From contig DASUWK010000067.1 in NCBI GenBank assembly GCA_036378435.1, forward strand, positions 1-64,000: a stretch of 64,000 nt of DNA, in the 5' to 3' direction. Below the pieces are notes generated by a model. That model saw nothing but the letters and a program-made list of their open reading frames with translations, was not told where the DNA came from and ran no database searches. Below, in pieces: positions 1 through 8,170 of the stretch. This DNA is from DASUWK01 sp036378435. GTDB lineage: Bacteria > Chloroflexota > Dormibacteria > Dormibacterales > Dormibacteraceae. A program made the position numbers and the translations under genes. Position 1 is the stretch's first letter. Each line of letters begins with the position of its first letter.

Positions 1-11
1 AGAATACGAAC

Positions 12-1148
12 ATGTATTTGGGGGCTAGGGGGGCGTCTGCCTCGGAGGCAGAACCCCAAGCCGAGGTCAGGCTCGACGAGGCCAGCTCGCGCCAGATGGC
101 CGAGCGCGTCATCGCCGCCTGGCAGCGGGCTCAGCAAGCCAGCGCCGAGTTCAGCTCTGAGCTGCAGCGCTTCGACCTGGTCCACGGCTGTGCGGTCGAC
201 GGCTCCCTCACCACCGCGGCCTGGATGCGCAGCAACCTGCACATGACCGGCAGTCAGGCAGCACAGCAGCTGCTGGTTGCGCGTCAGCTGGAGCGGCTGC
301 CACAAGCGGCGGCGGCCTACGAATCAGCTCAGATCTCCTACCAGCACGCGGCTGTCATCGCCGGCTGCGCCAAGAAGGTCGGGGCCGAGATCATCGCCGA
401 GCACGAGAAGACGCTGGTCGAGTGCGCGATGCAGGTCGACCCCTACACGCTGACTCGAGCCACCGAGCACCTGGAGCACATGGTCGACCCCGACGGAGCG
501 CTCAGCTTCTTCGAGCAGCAGCACGAGCGCCGCACTCTGCAGCTGCATCGAGCTCAAGACGGCATGTACATGCTGCGCGGCGTCTTCGACCGCGAAGGCG
601 GCGCCATCGTCGCCGGCGGGCTCGAGGCTTTGATGCCACCGCCGGCGCGAGACGACTGGCGGACGGCCGGTCAGCGCCGGGCGGACGCGCTGGTCGACGT
701 CTTCGCCCAACACAGCGAGAGCCCGCAGCTGACTGTGATCACCACGCCTGGCACCCTCCGCGGCGAGCCGGGCTCGCCCGCGGGCGAGGTAAGAGACCAG
801 CTCACGCTGCCGTCGGAGGTGGTGAGAAGAATCGCCTGCGACTGCCGCCGGCAGGAAGGCCACGTCTGCGCCGACGGCGTCAACGTCCACCTCAGCGACG
901 AAACCCGCATCGTGGCGCCGAAGATGAAGCGGCAGCTGCAGCTGCGGGACGGCGGCTGTCGCTTCCCCGGCTGCAGCGCACCGCAACCATGGTGCGACGC
1001 TCATCACCTCGAGCACTGGGTCAACGGTGGCAAGACCAAGCTCAGCAACCTGGTCCTGCTCTGCCGCCGCCACCACATGAAAGCCCACGAAGGCGCCTGG
1101 GCCCTCAGCTGGGCGGAGAGCGGCGAGCTGCTGGCGCAGCCGCCCTAG
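12..1148 (+). CDS. DUF222 / HNH endonuclease domain protein (13E12-repeat family)
   Basis: A 378-residue protein with an N-terminal alpha-helical DUF222 region (about residues 20-300) and a C-terminal HNH nuclease motif (about 315-362). The HNH part shows two Cys pairs (CRFPGC and a later C before RRHH) and the catalytic-type HHLEHW and RRHH histidines. This architecture is typical of actinobacterial REP13E12-like proteins, often present in several copies and sometimes linked to mobile DNA; their physiological role is unknown. ATG at 12 gives a normal family length, but the upstream region lies outside the window. Its last 44 bases overlap the convergent epimerase gene. Confidence 0.85.
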   Translation: MYLGARGASASEAEPQAEVRLDEASSRQMAERVIAAWQRAQQASAEFSSELQRFDLVHGCAVDGSLTTAAWMRSNLHMTGSQAAQQLLVARQLERLPQAAAAYESAQISYQHAAVIAGCAKKVGAEIIAEHEKTLVECAMQVDPYTLTRATEHLEHMVDPDGALSFFEQQHERRTLQLHRAQDGMYMLRGVFDREGGAIVAGGLEALMPPPARDDWRTAGQRRADALVDVFAQHSESPQLTVITTPGTLRGEPGSPAGEVRDQLTLPSEVVRRIACDCRRQEGHVCADGVNVHLSDETRIVAPKMKRQLQLRDGGCRFPGCSAPQPWCDAHHLEHWVNGGKTKLSNLVLLCRRHHMKAHEGAWALSWAESGELLAQPP

Positions 1149-1962
1149 TCCGAGCGCCCAGCGAGGCCGCATACCCGCGCAGGAAGTTCTCCCAGCTCTG
1201 CTTGCCCACCGTCCTTCCCGGAGCGAGGTTCGCCCCGTCCCGGACGGCGCGTGCGGCGGCGCCGGGCAGCGGCATGGGGACCAGCAGGCGGCGCTTGCCC
1301 ACGGCCGCAACGTAGCTGCGCACCAGGTACGCCGCGTCCAAGATCTCAGGCCCGGCGATGTCAGGCACCTGGCCGGCCGGCGGGCCCAACGTCAGCTCGA
1401 CCAGCCTGTCAGCCACCTCTTCCGCCGCGACCGGCTGGAAGCGAAATCCCGCCGGGACTGGCACGACCGGCAGCTTGGTCATGCTCTGGACCATCACCAG
1501 GACGAAGCCGTCGTGGAACTGCGTGGCCCGCAGGTTCGTCCAGGGCAGGCCAGACTCGATCACCGCCCGCTCGACAGCGAGCTGGCCGGCGAAGTAGCCG
1601 AACATGGCCCGGTCGACCGAGCTGACCACCGGGATGCGGTCGGCGCCAACCACCGAGATGTTCACCAAGTGACGCACGCCCGCCTCCACAGCGTGGCGCA
1701 CCAAGTTCCGGATCTGGGCCTCGTTCTCGTCGATCCCGGCCGCCCCGGCCAGGTGCAGCACGATCTCCGCGCCAGCCACAGCCTCCGCCACGCCAGAGTC
1801 TCGCGCCAGGTCGGCGGCCACGTACTCGACACCCTCAACGGTCGGCTTCGGGTGCCGGCTCAGCACGCGTACGCGCCGGCCGGCGCCGTGCAGCCTCGGC
1901 ACCACGCGCCTGCCGAGTCCGCCCGTGCCGCCGGTCACCAATATCAATCGATCAGAGCTCAT
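1105..1962 (-). CDS. NAD(P)-binding epimerase/NmrA-like SDR
   Basis: A 285-residue atypical short-chain dehydrogenase. The N-terminus has the TGGTGGLGRR Rossmann glycine motif (residues 10-19), then a D (VAADLARD) and the LHLAGAAG strand-turn, typical of NmrA/complex-I-intermediate-like NAD(P)-binding proteins that use no obvious YxxxK pair. It is divergent from an ECF41 sigma factor gene, and ECF41 factors are known to sit beside COE genes (carboxymuconolactone decarboxylase, oxidoreductase, epimerase). This gene is therefore the probable target of that sigma factor. A Shine-Dalgarno GGAGG lies about 7 bases before the ATG. The substrate is unknown. Confidence 0.85.
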   Translation of the reverse strand: MSSDRLILVTGGTGGLGRRVVPRLHGAGRRVRVLSRHPKPTVEGVEYVAADLARDSGVAEAVAGAEIVLHLAGAAGIDENEAQIRNLVRHAVEAGVRHLVNISVVGADRIPVVSSVDRAMFGYFAGQLAVERAVIESGLPWTNLRATQFHDGFVLVMVQSMTKLPVVPVPAGFRFQPVAAEEVADRLVELTLGPPAGQVPDIAGPEILDAAYLVRSYVAAVGKRRLLVPMPLPGAAARAVRDGANLAPGRTVGKQSWENFLRGYAASLGARTRAAAPAARRSPPS

Positions 1963-1972
1963 CGCCCGCCTC

Positions 1973-1999
1973 CGTCACATTCAGTCGGTCTGCGTTGTC
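1973..1999 (+). promoter_or_regulatory. ECF41-type promoter for the sigma factor gene
   Basis: CGTCACA (1973-1979), 16 bases, TGTC (1996-1999). This is one mismatch per half from the ECF41 consensus as I remember it (TGTCACA, 16 bases, CGTC). It ends 36 bases before the sigma factor ATG, so autoregulation is inferred. Confidence 0.55.
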
Positions 2000-2007
2000 A
2001 ATGGGGT

Positions 2008-2034
2008 GACACGACAGAAGCGGGAGACGTGACA
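2008..2034 (-). promoter_or_regulatory. ECF41-type promoter for the epimerase gene
   Basis: Read on the minus strand: TGTCACG (2034-2028), 16 bases, TGTC (2011-2008). It has the same spacing as the divergent plus-strand copy and lies about 45 bases before the epimerase ATG. The matched architecture on both strands supports joint control by the adjacent sigma factor. Confidence 0.55.
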
Positions 2035-2035
2035 G

Positions 2036-2923
2036 ATGACTGAGACCGATTGGCTGGCGGACGGGTTCGAGGAGCACCGCCGCCGGCTCCGCGGCATCGC
2101 GTACCGCATGCTGGGCTCCGCGGCCGAAGCCGAAGACGCCGTGCAGGAGACGTGGCTGCGTGCGAGCCGCGCACGGGCCGGCGATGTCGACAACCTCGGG
2201 GCCTGGCTGACGACCATCGTGGCGCGCGTGTCCTTGAACATGCTGCGTGCTCGCAAAACCCGGAACGAGGCCGCTTACGGCGTGCGACTGCCCGACCCCG
2301 TCGTCAGCCCCTACGCAGAGCTGCAGCCCGAGGAGCAGGCGATCATGGCCGACTCGGTCGGCCTGGCGATGCTGGTCGTGCTCGACACGCTCACCCCGGC
2401 GGAGCGCCTGGCGTTCGTGCTCCACGACGTCTTCAAGCTGCCGTTCGACGAGATCGCGCCGATGGTCGAGAAGACGCCGGTCGCCGCGCGGCAGCTCGCC
2501 AGCCGTGCCCGCCGCCGGGTGCGGGGAGCCAGCATCGACTCCGCCGAGACCGACCTGGCGAGGCAGCGCGAAGTCGTCGACGCGTTCTTCGAGGCTGCCC
2601 GGAGCGGCGAGCTGGAGCAGCTGCTGAGGGTGCTGGACCCGGCCGTCGTCCTGCGCGCGGACTTCGGGCCGAAGCATCGCGATCGCTCGGGCGTCATCCG
2701 TGGCGCCGAGGAAGTGGCCGGGTCGGCGTTCTCGGGCGCTCAGCTCGCAGGAGCGATCGTGATCCCCGCGCTGGTCAACGGCGCCGCCGGGGCGGTGATC
2801 ACGGTCGGCGGCCGGCCCTTCGCCATCATGGGTTTCGTAGTCGCCCACGGCCGGATCGCCGAGATCGACGCCTTCGCCGACCCGCCACGCGTGCGTCAGG
2901 CGGCGGCCGCCGTGCTCACCTGA
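2036..2923 (+). CDS. ECF41-family RNA polymerase sigma factor (SigJ-like) with SnoaL-like C-terminal domain
   Basis: A 295-residue sigma-70 family protein. Region 2 (about residues 10-75) includes YRMLGSAAEAEDAVQETWLR, region 4 (about 110-165) has PAERLAFVLHDVF, and a SnoaL-like extension occupies about 175-290. ECF41 factors carry this fused domain in place of an anti-sigma factor; it interacts with the sigma core to tune activity. The equivalents of the family's WLPxxDGGGR and NPDKL motifs are divergent here (DPPRV near the C-terminus). It is divergent from a COE-type epimerase gene. The start follows a weak CGGGAG at 9 bases. The 3' end overlaps the RES toxin gene by 8 bases. Confidence 0.9.
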   Translation: MTETDWLADGFEEHRRRLRGIAYRMLGSAAEAEDAVQETWLRASRARAGDVDNLGAWLTTIVARVSLNMLRARKTRNEAAYGVRLPDPVVSPYAELQPEEQAIMADSVGLAMLVVLDTLTPAERLAFVLHDVFKLPFDEIAPMVEKTPVAARQLASRARRRVRGASIDSAETDLARQREVVDAFFEAARSGELEQLLRVLDPAVVLRADFGPKHRDRSGVIRGAEEVAGSAFSGAQLAGAIVIPALVNGAAGAVITVGGRPFAIMGFVVAHGRIAEIDAFADPPRVRQAAAAVLT

Positions 2924-3449
2924 CCCAGCTGCGCATCAGGACCTCGCGGGCTCGCTGCAACGCGGCCGAGTCTTCGGTCAGCTCCTGGACCGACTCGACT
3001 GCAACAGACGACTGGTCCCAAAGCCCGATCGAGCCCCAATCCGGGTTGTAGTAGGACCACCAGCGCACGCCCGCGAACCTCCCCTCCTCGAAGATGCCCA
3101 GCGCCCAGGCCTGAGTCACCTCGCGGCTGCGCGTCACCACCTCGGACGGTCGCAAGTCCCGCTGCAAGAGGGCGGCCGCGTCATCGACATTGAGGACGGG
3201 CGTGTCATCGGGGCACTGGAAGCCCACCAGCGCCCGCCGGCTTCCCGGCAGCCCCGGCGGCCCGCTCAGCATCGCCGGCGTCCAGAGCTCGAAGGAGCCG
3301 AAAGCCTCCGCGATGGCGCCGACCGCGCTGTCAGCCACATAGAGGACGCGGTAGTGATCCGGGTTGTCCAGCCGGCCGGCGCGCTGGCGGGCAGGGACGT
3401 ACAACGGGTGGCCTGGCTGGCCGGGGCGCACGCCCTCCAGCCACGGCAC
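2916..3449 (-). CDS. RES-domain toxin of an Xre-RES (MbcTA-like) toxin-antitoxin pair
   Basis: RES-family proteins degrade NAD+ (NAD+ phosphorylase/glycohydrolase activity) when freed from their Xre-type partner. Visible family features are LYVADSAVGAIAEAFG, with the conserved Glu, and GVRWWSYYNPDWGSIGLWD, with the conserved Ser. The GTG at 3449 gives 177 residues. However, the in-frame sequence upstream reads LQLFRVV, which looks like the family's first conserved Arg region. The true start is therefore probably a little upstream (for example a CTG at 3467) or inside the antitoxin gene, with translational coupling. The gene lies directly after the antitoxin gene (stop at 3469). Confidence 0.85.
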   Translation of the reverse strand: MPWLEGVRPGQPGHPLYVPARQRAGRLDNPDHYRVLYVADSAVGAIAEAFGSFELWTPAMLSGPPGLPGSRRALVGFQCPDDTPVLNVDDAAALLQRDLRPSEVVTRSREVTQAWALGIFEEGRFAGVRWWSYYNPDWGSIGLWDQSSVAVESVQELTEDSAALQRAREVLMRSWVR

Positions 3450-3468
3450 GACGCGGAAGAGCTGCAGG

Positions 3469-3813
3469 CTAGACCGAGGCTCCTTCAGCCAGGGCTTCGA
3501 GGGCCGGCATCACGGCCTGCGGCCCGCGCAGCATGATCACGTCGATCGGCCGGGTGCCGAGGAACGGGTTCTGCGAGTTGAGCCAGATCCAGAAGACCTC
3601 CTTGTCGTCATAGACCTGGCGGAAGCGCTGGAGGACGTAGTCGAGGTCCAAGACCAGCCGGCTCGACTCCGGGTTGAGCCCCTCCTGGCGCCGCTTCCAG
3701 CGCGAGGGTTGCGAGCGGCTCACCTGCAGCAGCGCGGCGACGCGGTTGTTGCCGAGGAAGTCCACGAGCTCGCCGGCACGGCGCGCCGTCTCGTCCGCCA
3801 CACGGGTCGCCAT
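3469..3813 (-). CDS. Xre/MbcA/ParS-type antitoxin
   Basis: A 114-residue protein with an N-terminal helix-turn-helix (about residues 10-40, GNNRVAALLQVSRSQPSRW) and a C-terminal toxin-binding domain (about 55-110) with the family-typical IWLNSQNPFLGTRPIDVI. It neutralises the RES toxin encoded next to it and should repress the operon through the palindrome directly upstream. The ATG at 3813 has no Shine-Dalgarno. A TATAGT -10 box ends 7 bases upstream, so the mRNA is probably leaderless. Confidence 0.88.
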   Translation of the reverse strand: MATRVADETARRAGELVDFLGNNRVAALLQVSRSQPSRWKRRQEGLNPESSRLVLDLDYVLQRFRQVYDDKEVFWIWLNSQNPFLGTRPIDVIMLRGPQAVMPALEALAEGASV

Positions 3814-3815
3814 GC

Positions 3816-3836
3816 GCCCAACTATAACTGTTGGGC
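3816..3836 (-). promoter_or_regulatory. Toxin-antitoxin operator overlapping a leaderless -10 box
   Basis: Perfect inverted repeat GCCCAAC (3816-3822) / GTTGGGC (3830-3836) with a 7-base centre. On the minus strand the -10 box TATAGT (3826-3821) lies inside it, 7 bases before the antitoxin ATG. The palindrome also covers the stop codon of the upstream GGDEF/EAL gene. Confidence 0.65.
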
Positions 3837-5591
3837 GAGTCCCGATTCCGGTTCCGCCGCCAGGTTCGCGGCGATCGGCACCGGCGGCACGGCCGGGCCG
3901 TGGAAATTGCCCTGGGCCAGGTCGCAGCCGCGCTCGACCAGGAAGTCGAGGTGCGACTGCCGCTCGACGCCTTCCGCCACGATCTCCAGCTCGAGCTCGT
4001 GACAGGTGGCGATCAGAGCGCTGACCAGCTTTCGCTCCGCCTCCCCGATGTCCAGCGCGTTGACGAACGAGCGGTCGATCTTGACCGCGTCGAGCGGGAA
4101 GCGAATGAGGCGGCTCAGCGAGGAGTGGCCGACGCCGAAGTCGTCCATCGTCACGCGCACCCCGAGCTGGCGTAACTGGCGCAGGCTCCTTTCCACGCGC
4201 AGGCCCTGGCCGACGGCGACCGTCTCGGTGACCTCGATCTCCAGCAGCTTCGGGTCGACGTCGTGCTCTCGGAGGGCTCGCTCGACGGTCTGCACCAGCG
4301 TCCCGGACTCGAAGTCACTGGCGCTCAGGTTCACCGCCACCCGCAGCCCGGCGCCGCGGTTCTCGCCCTGCCACTCCGCCAGCTGCCGGCAGGCCTCGCG
4401 CAGCACCCAGGTGTCGATCTCCGCGATGAGGTCCGCCTCCTCGGCGATCCGGATGAAGCTCTCCGGCAGCAGCCGGCCGCGTTCGGGATGGTTCCACCGC
4501 ACCAGCGCCTCGACGCTGGTCCAGCGCAGGTCCGGGAGGGCGACGACAGGCTGGAACTCGAGGCTCAGCTGGCCGCCGGCGACCGCCTCCCGCAGCTCGG
4601 CTTCGGTGCGCCGGCGCGTGGCGGCCATCTCGTGCAGGCTGGGCTCGTAGACGCGACAGCGCCCCTTGCCGCCGTACTTGGCGGCGTACATGGCCAGGTC
4701 CGCGTTGCGCAGCAGGGTCTGTGCGCTCGCGTCGCCCTCGGCGGTGGCCACGCCGACGCTCGCGGTCGGGCTGACGTCCGTGCCACCGAGGTCGAAGCCT
4801 TCGGCGATGGTGCGCAGCAGCCGCTCGGCGACCGCGGTCGCAGCCGCGTCGCCGCCCTCCTCGGGTAGCAGCACCGCGAACTCGTCCCCGCCCATCCGCG
4901 CCAGCGTGTCGCCGGGGCGAACCACCGACTGCAGGCGCTCGGCGATCAGGACCAGGAGCCGGTCGCCGCGGTCGTGGCCGAGGGTGTCGTTGACCATCTT
5001 GAAGTCGTCCAGATCGAGAAAGAGGACCGCCGGACGAGCCTTGGTGCGCCGCGCCGACTCGAGGGCGTGGTGCAGCCGATCGATCAGCAGCGTGCGGTTG
5101 GCGAGCCCCGTCAGCGGGTCGTGCATCGCCTCGTGCCCGTAGAGGCCGGCCAGGGCCTCGAACAGCACCTGGGGGCTGACCGTGCCGACCCGGCCGTCCT
5201 TCCAGGTGACGATCACGTCCTCGTAGCGGCGGTCGCCTCGCTGCAGCACGAGCCCGGTCGCGCGGTCGATCGGCGTCTCCGCGTCGAACTCCAGCGGATC
5301 CCAGACCACCAGCGAGTCGATCGGGCGCTGGTTGCGCAGGGCATGGCCGAAGCCCAGGCGGCCGGTCATCTCGCGATAGAAGTCGAGCCGGCTGATGTTC
5401 CCGACCCCGGCCTCGCCCCCTCGGCGCCGCACGACGGCGGACATCAGGCGCGGGTTGTCGTGAAAGCGCTTGTGGAGGTTCTGGCCCGTCTCGTCGGCAA
5501 AGATGAAGACGCTGGGCTGGGCGACCTCACCGATTACGCGCGGGTAGGGGCCGCCAAGCGCTTTGGTGCCGCTGATCGTTTGGTCGTCCAC
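3822..5591 (-). CDS. CBS-like / GGDEF / EAL c-di-GMP turnover protein
   Basis: A 589-residue cytoplasmic protein. Residues about 25-150 resemble a CBS-pair-like sensor (paired segments ending in GVGNISRLDF and RVGTVSPQVLFEAL). The GGDEF domain (about 155-315) keeps an intact GGDEF at 234-238 and an RxxD inhibitory-site motif (RPGD, 225-228). The EAL domain (about 330-580) keeps EAL at 361-363, a DDFGVGHSSL loop and AEGVE. Both diguanylate cyclase and phosphodiesterase activities are therefore possible. There are no transmembrane segments, so ligand sensing is probably by the N-terminal module. GTG start; the stop overlaps the promoter of the toxin-antitoxin pair. Confidence 0.92.
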   Translation of the reverse strand: MDDQTISGTKALGGPYPRVIGEVAQPSVFIFADETGQNLHKRFHDNPRLMSAVVRRRGGEAGVGNISRLDFYREMTGRLGFGHALRNQRPIDSLVVWDPLEFDAETPIDRATGLVLQRGDRRYEDVIVTWKDGRVGTVSPQVLFEALAGLYGHEAMHDPLTGLANRTLLIDRLHHALESARRTKARPAVLFLDLDDFKMVNDTLGHDRGDRLLVLIAERLQSVVRPGDTLARMGGDEFAVLLPEEGGDAAATAVAERLLRTIAEGFDLGGTDVSPTASVGVATAEGDASAQTLLRNADLAMYAAKYGGKGRCRVYEPSLHEMAATRRRTEAELREAVAGGQLSLEFQPVVALPDLRWTSVEALVRWNHPERGRLLPESFIRIAEEADLIAEIDTWVLREACRQLAEWQGENRGAGLRVAVNLSASDFESGTLVQTVERALREHDVDPKLLEIEVTETVAVGQGLRVERSLRQLRQLGVRVTMDDFGVGHSSLSRLIRFPLDAVKIDRSFVNALDIGEAERKLVSALIATCHELELEIVAEGVERQSHLDFLVERGCDLAQGNFHGPAVPPVPIAANLAAEPESGLAQQL

Positions 5592-5703
5592 TCCCGTGCC
5601 GGGGCAATCCTAAGGGTGCGGACCCTCCGTGGCCAGCCGTTTGTCCGTGGTCGGCGAGTTCGCGGTCTTGCCCTGGCGCCACCGCCTCCCCGATGCTCGG
5701 TGC

Positions 5704-6201
5704 ATGCCTATCCCCAGCCTCCAGCTGAAGACCCTCGACGGCCTGCCGCTGAACCTCGACTCCTACCGCGGTCGGGTCCTGCTGATCGTCAACGTGGCCT
5801 CCCAGTGCGGGTTCACGCCGCAGTACGCGCCGCTGCAGACCCTGTTCGAGACCTACCGCCAGCGTGGCTTTGCCGTCCTCGGCTTCCCCTGCAACCAGTT
5901 CGGAGGCCAGGAGCCCGGCTCCGCCGGTGAGATCCAGAGCTTCTGCGAGACGCAGTTCGGAGTGACGTTCCCGCTGTTCGAGAAGGTCGAGGTAAACGGG
6001 GAGGGCCGGCACCCGCTGTTCGCGGAGCTCACCGCGTTCCCGGACGCCGACGGTTACTCGGGCGACGTGCGCTGGAACTTCGAGAAGTGGATCGTGGCGC
6101 CCGACGGCGAGGTCGTGGCTCGCTTCAGCACCCTGGTGAGCCCGGACGACCCGGCGATCGCGGCTGAGATCGAGAAGCAGCTGACCCGGGTCATCGCGTA
6201 A
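5704..6201 (+). CDS. Glutathione peroxidase family (thiol peroxidase)
   Basis: A 165-residue thioredoxin-fold peroxidase that reduces hydroperoxides. The peroxidatic Cys lies at residue 35 (VNVASQCGFTPQY), followed by the family's FPCNQFGGQEPG, with the catalytic-type Gln/Asn, and RWNFEKW, with the catalytic-type Trp. The ATG at 5704 aligns with the normal family start (ALQLKTLDG-like); an upstream in-frame extension exists but is not family-like. Bacterial homologues mostly use thioredoxin rather than glutathione, which is likely here too (inference). Confidence 0.9.
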   Translation: MPIPSLQLKTLDGLPLNLDSYRGRVLLIVNVASQCGFTPQYAPLQTLFETYRQRGFAVLGFPCNQFGGQEPGSAGEIQSFCETQFGVTFPLFEKVEVNGEGRHPLFAELTAFPDADGYSGDVRWNFEKWIVAPDGEVVARFSTLVSPDDPAIAAEIEKQLTRVIA

Positions 6202-6226
6202 CCCGGCTGAGCTGGCGCAGCCGAGC

Positions 6227-6301
6227 TGGCGCCCCCGGAGAGAATCGAACTCCCGCACGTGGTTTAGGAAACCACTGCTCTATCCACTGAGCTACGGGGG
6301 C
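6227..6301 (-). tRNA. tRNA-Arg(CCT)
   Basis: A complete cloverleaf on the minus strand. The acceptor GCCCCCG pairs with CGGGGGC, the anticodon stem GTGGT/ACCAC encloses loop TTCCTAA (anticodon CCT), and the T arm contains TTCGATT. The CCA end is encoded (positions 6229-6227). It reads the AGG codon. Confidence 0.95.
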
Positions 6302-6324
6302 GCACCGCCGATTTTGCACGGCCC

Positions 6325-6330
6325 TACCAT
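6325..6330 (+). promoter_or_regulatory. -10 box of a leaderless promoter
   Basis: TACCAT ends 7 bases before the GTG at 6338, and no Shine-Dalgarno is present. This predicts transcription starting at the start codon of the methyltransferase gene. Confidence 0.5.
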
Positions 6331-6337
6331 CTGGCCT

Positions 6338-6955
6338 GTGGGCCCGCGCCGGGATGTCGAGCGTTTCGACCGCTGGGCCGAGACCTACGACAGCCACTGG
6401 ATGCAGCGGCGCATCTTCGAGCCGGTGCAGTCCACCGTCCTGGACTTGGGCCAGGCGATGGTGCCGGCGCCACGGGCCGTGCTCGACGTCGGTTGCGGCA
6501 CCGGGCGGCTGCTGAAGGCGGCGTCGCACCGGTTCCCCGACGCCGAGCTCGCCGGGGTCGACCCGGCGCCGGAGATGGTGCGCCACGCGAGGATGGCGGC
6601 CGGCGACGGCAGCGCGATCCAGTTTCGCGAGGCTTCGGCTGAGGCGCTGCCCTTTCCCGACGGCCAGTTCGAGCTGGTCTTCAGCACGCTCACTTTCCAC
6701 CACTGGGGGGACCAGCGCGGAGCCATCAAAGAGATCGCCCGCGTGCTCGCCCCGACCGGGCACTGGATCCTGGCCGACTTCCTCGCCACCGGCCTCATGC
6801 GACCCATCCGCCGGCTGCTCCGGATGAACCGCTTCCCACAGCGCAAGGCGCTGGACGCGATGCTGGCGCCGGCCGGCCTCGGCGTCGTGTCGACCCGGCC
6901 CGTGGCCGGGCTGCTCGGCCAGGTGTCGGCCCTGGCCATCGCCCGCCGGCCTTAA
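6338..6955 (+). CDS. Class I SAM-dependent methyltransferase
   Basis: A 205-residue methyltransferase of the UbiE/Methyltransf_11 type. Motif I is VLDVGCGTGRLL (about residues 47-58), followed by the acidic loop AGVDPAPEMV, motif II ALPFPDGQFELVFS and the post-II helix. The substrate cannot be predicted. GTG 6338 is preferred over a TTG 24 bases upstream because a TACCAT -10 box ends 7 bases before it. Confidence 0.85.
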   Translation: MGPRRDVERFDRWAETYDSHWMQRRIFEPVQSTVLDLGQAMVPAPRAVLDVGCGTGRLLKAASHRFPDAELAGVDPAPEMVRHARMAAGDGSAIQFREASAEALPFPDGQFELVFSTLTFHHWGDQRGAIKEIARVLAPTGHWILADFLATGLMRPIRRLLRMNRFPQRKALDAMLAPAGLGVVSTRPVAGLLGQVSALAIARRP

Positions 6956-7009
6956 GTCCGCGGTCCGAGCCTGGAACCGATCGGTCCGGCGTGGCGGCTG
7001 CGGCCCGTC

Positions 7010-8170
7010 GTGGTCTTCGCCATCTCGACCACGGCCGGTTACGGGGTGCTCACCTACTCGTTCGGGGTCCTGCTCACCCCGATGTCGCGCGACCTCGGCT
7101 GGAGCAAGGCGTTCCTCAGCGGCGCCTTCTCGGCCGCCCTCGTCGTCGCCGCCCTGGCCGGGCCGCTGATCGGGCGCCGGCTGGATCGCCACAGCCCGCG
7201 CGGCCTTCTGCTCGGCCTCGCCGCGCTCAGCTCGCTCCTGGTAGTGGCCTGGGCGGCGGCGCAAACCAAGGCGGAGTTCTTCGCGGTCTGGCTGCTGCTC
7301 GGCATCGGCCAGGCGGCGCTCTTCTACGGCCCCGCCTTCACGGTCCTGACCAAGCTCTACGGCGGCCGCAGCCGGTATCGAGCGATCACCTCGATCTCGC
7401 TCGTGGCGGGCCTCGCGAGCACGATCTTCGCGCCCTCGGTGGCGCTGCTCGCAGGCCGCCTGGGCTGGCGCGGCGCCGTCCTGGTGCTGGCGGCCGTGCT
7501 CGCACTCGCCACGATCCCGCCGTTCTGGTTCGGCCTCGGGTCGATCACGGCGCGAGAGGAATCACACCCCAGCCCGGGACGGCCGCGCGAGGTGCTGCGC
7601 AGCCGGACCTTCTGGACGCTGACGGCGGCGTACCTCGTCTCCGGCGCCGCGACCCTGGTGGTCGCGGTGCACCTGGTCGGCTTCCTGCAGGCTCGCGGTT
7701 TCAGCCTGGCGATCGCCGCCGCCTGCCTGGGCGGCGTGGGGCTGGTGCAGGTCCTCGGGCGTCTTTTCTTCGTCCGCCTGACCGACCGGGTGCGCGGACT
7801 CCGGCTGGGCACGTGGTCGCTGGCCGCCAAGGGCCTCGGCGTCGGCGCGCTGCTGCTGCTGCCCGGCTGGCCGGGCGTGGTCGTCTTCCTGCTCGTCTAC
7901 GGCTCGGCCAACGGGCTGACCACGCTGACCCAGGCGACGAGCGTGTCGGAGCTGTACGGCGCCCGGCACTTCGGCTCGATCTCGAGCGTGGTGACGTCGG
8001 TCGCGGCGCTGGGCGCAGCGGGCGCTCCGTTTGCCGCGGCGGCCGCCAGCGATGCGTTCGGCGGCGACGGCCCCGTTTTCGCCGGGGTCGCGGCGATGCT
8101 GGTCGTGGCGGCGGCGCTGAACGGGCTCGTCAGCCCACCCGCCGCCGAGGTCGAGGTCCCCCCTACTTAG
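7010..8170 (+). CDS. MFS transporter (12 TM)
   Basis: A 386-residue major facilitator with about 12 hydrophobic segments and the loop 2-3 signature region GPLIGRRLDRHSPR. The N-terminal GYGVLTYSFGVLLTPM resembles the monocarboxylate/oxalate:formate antiporter branch. The upstream in-frame sequence ends WRLRPV, which is MFS-like, so the real start may lie a few codons before the GTG at 7010. The gene is not clearly in an operon, and the substrate is unknown. Confidence 0.85.
   Translation: MVFAISTTAGYGVLTYSFGVLLTPMSRDLGWSKAFLSGAFSAALVVAALAGPLIGRRLDRHSPRGLLLGLAALSSLLVVAWAAAQTKAEFFAVWLLLGIGQAALFYGPAFTVLTKLYGGRSRYRAITSISLVAGLASTIFAPSVALLAGRLGWRGAVLVLAAVLALATIPPFWFGLGSITAREESHPSPGRPREVLRSRTFWTLTAAYLVSGAATLVVAVHLVGFLQARGFSLAIAAACLGGVGLVQVLGRLFFVRLTDRVRGLRLGTWSLAAKGLGVGALLLLPGWPGVVVFLLVYGSANGLTTLTQATSVSELYGARHFGSISSVVTSVAALGAAGAPFAAAAASDAFGGDGPVFAGVAAMLVVAAALNGLVSPPAAEVEVPPT

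Noticed and set aside
324..1310. Long open frame on the minus strand opposite the HNH gene
   Set aside because: It is an antisense shadow caused by high GC at third positions, with low-complexity composition and no family motif, while the plus-strand frame has a clear HNH domain.
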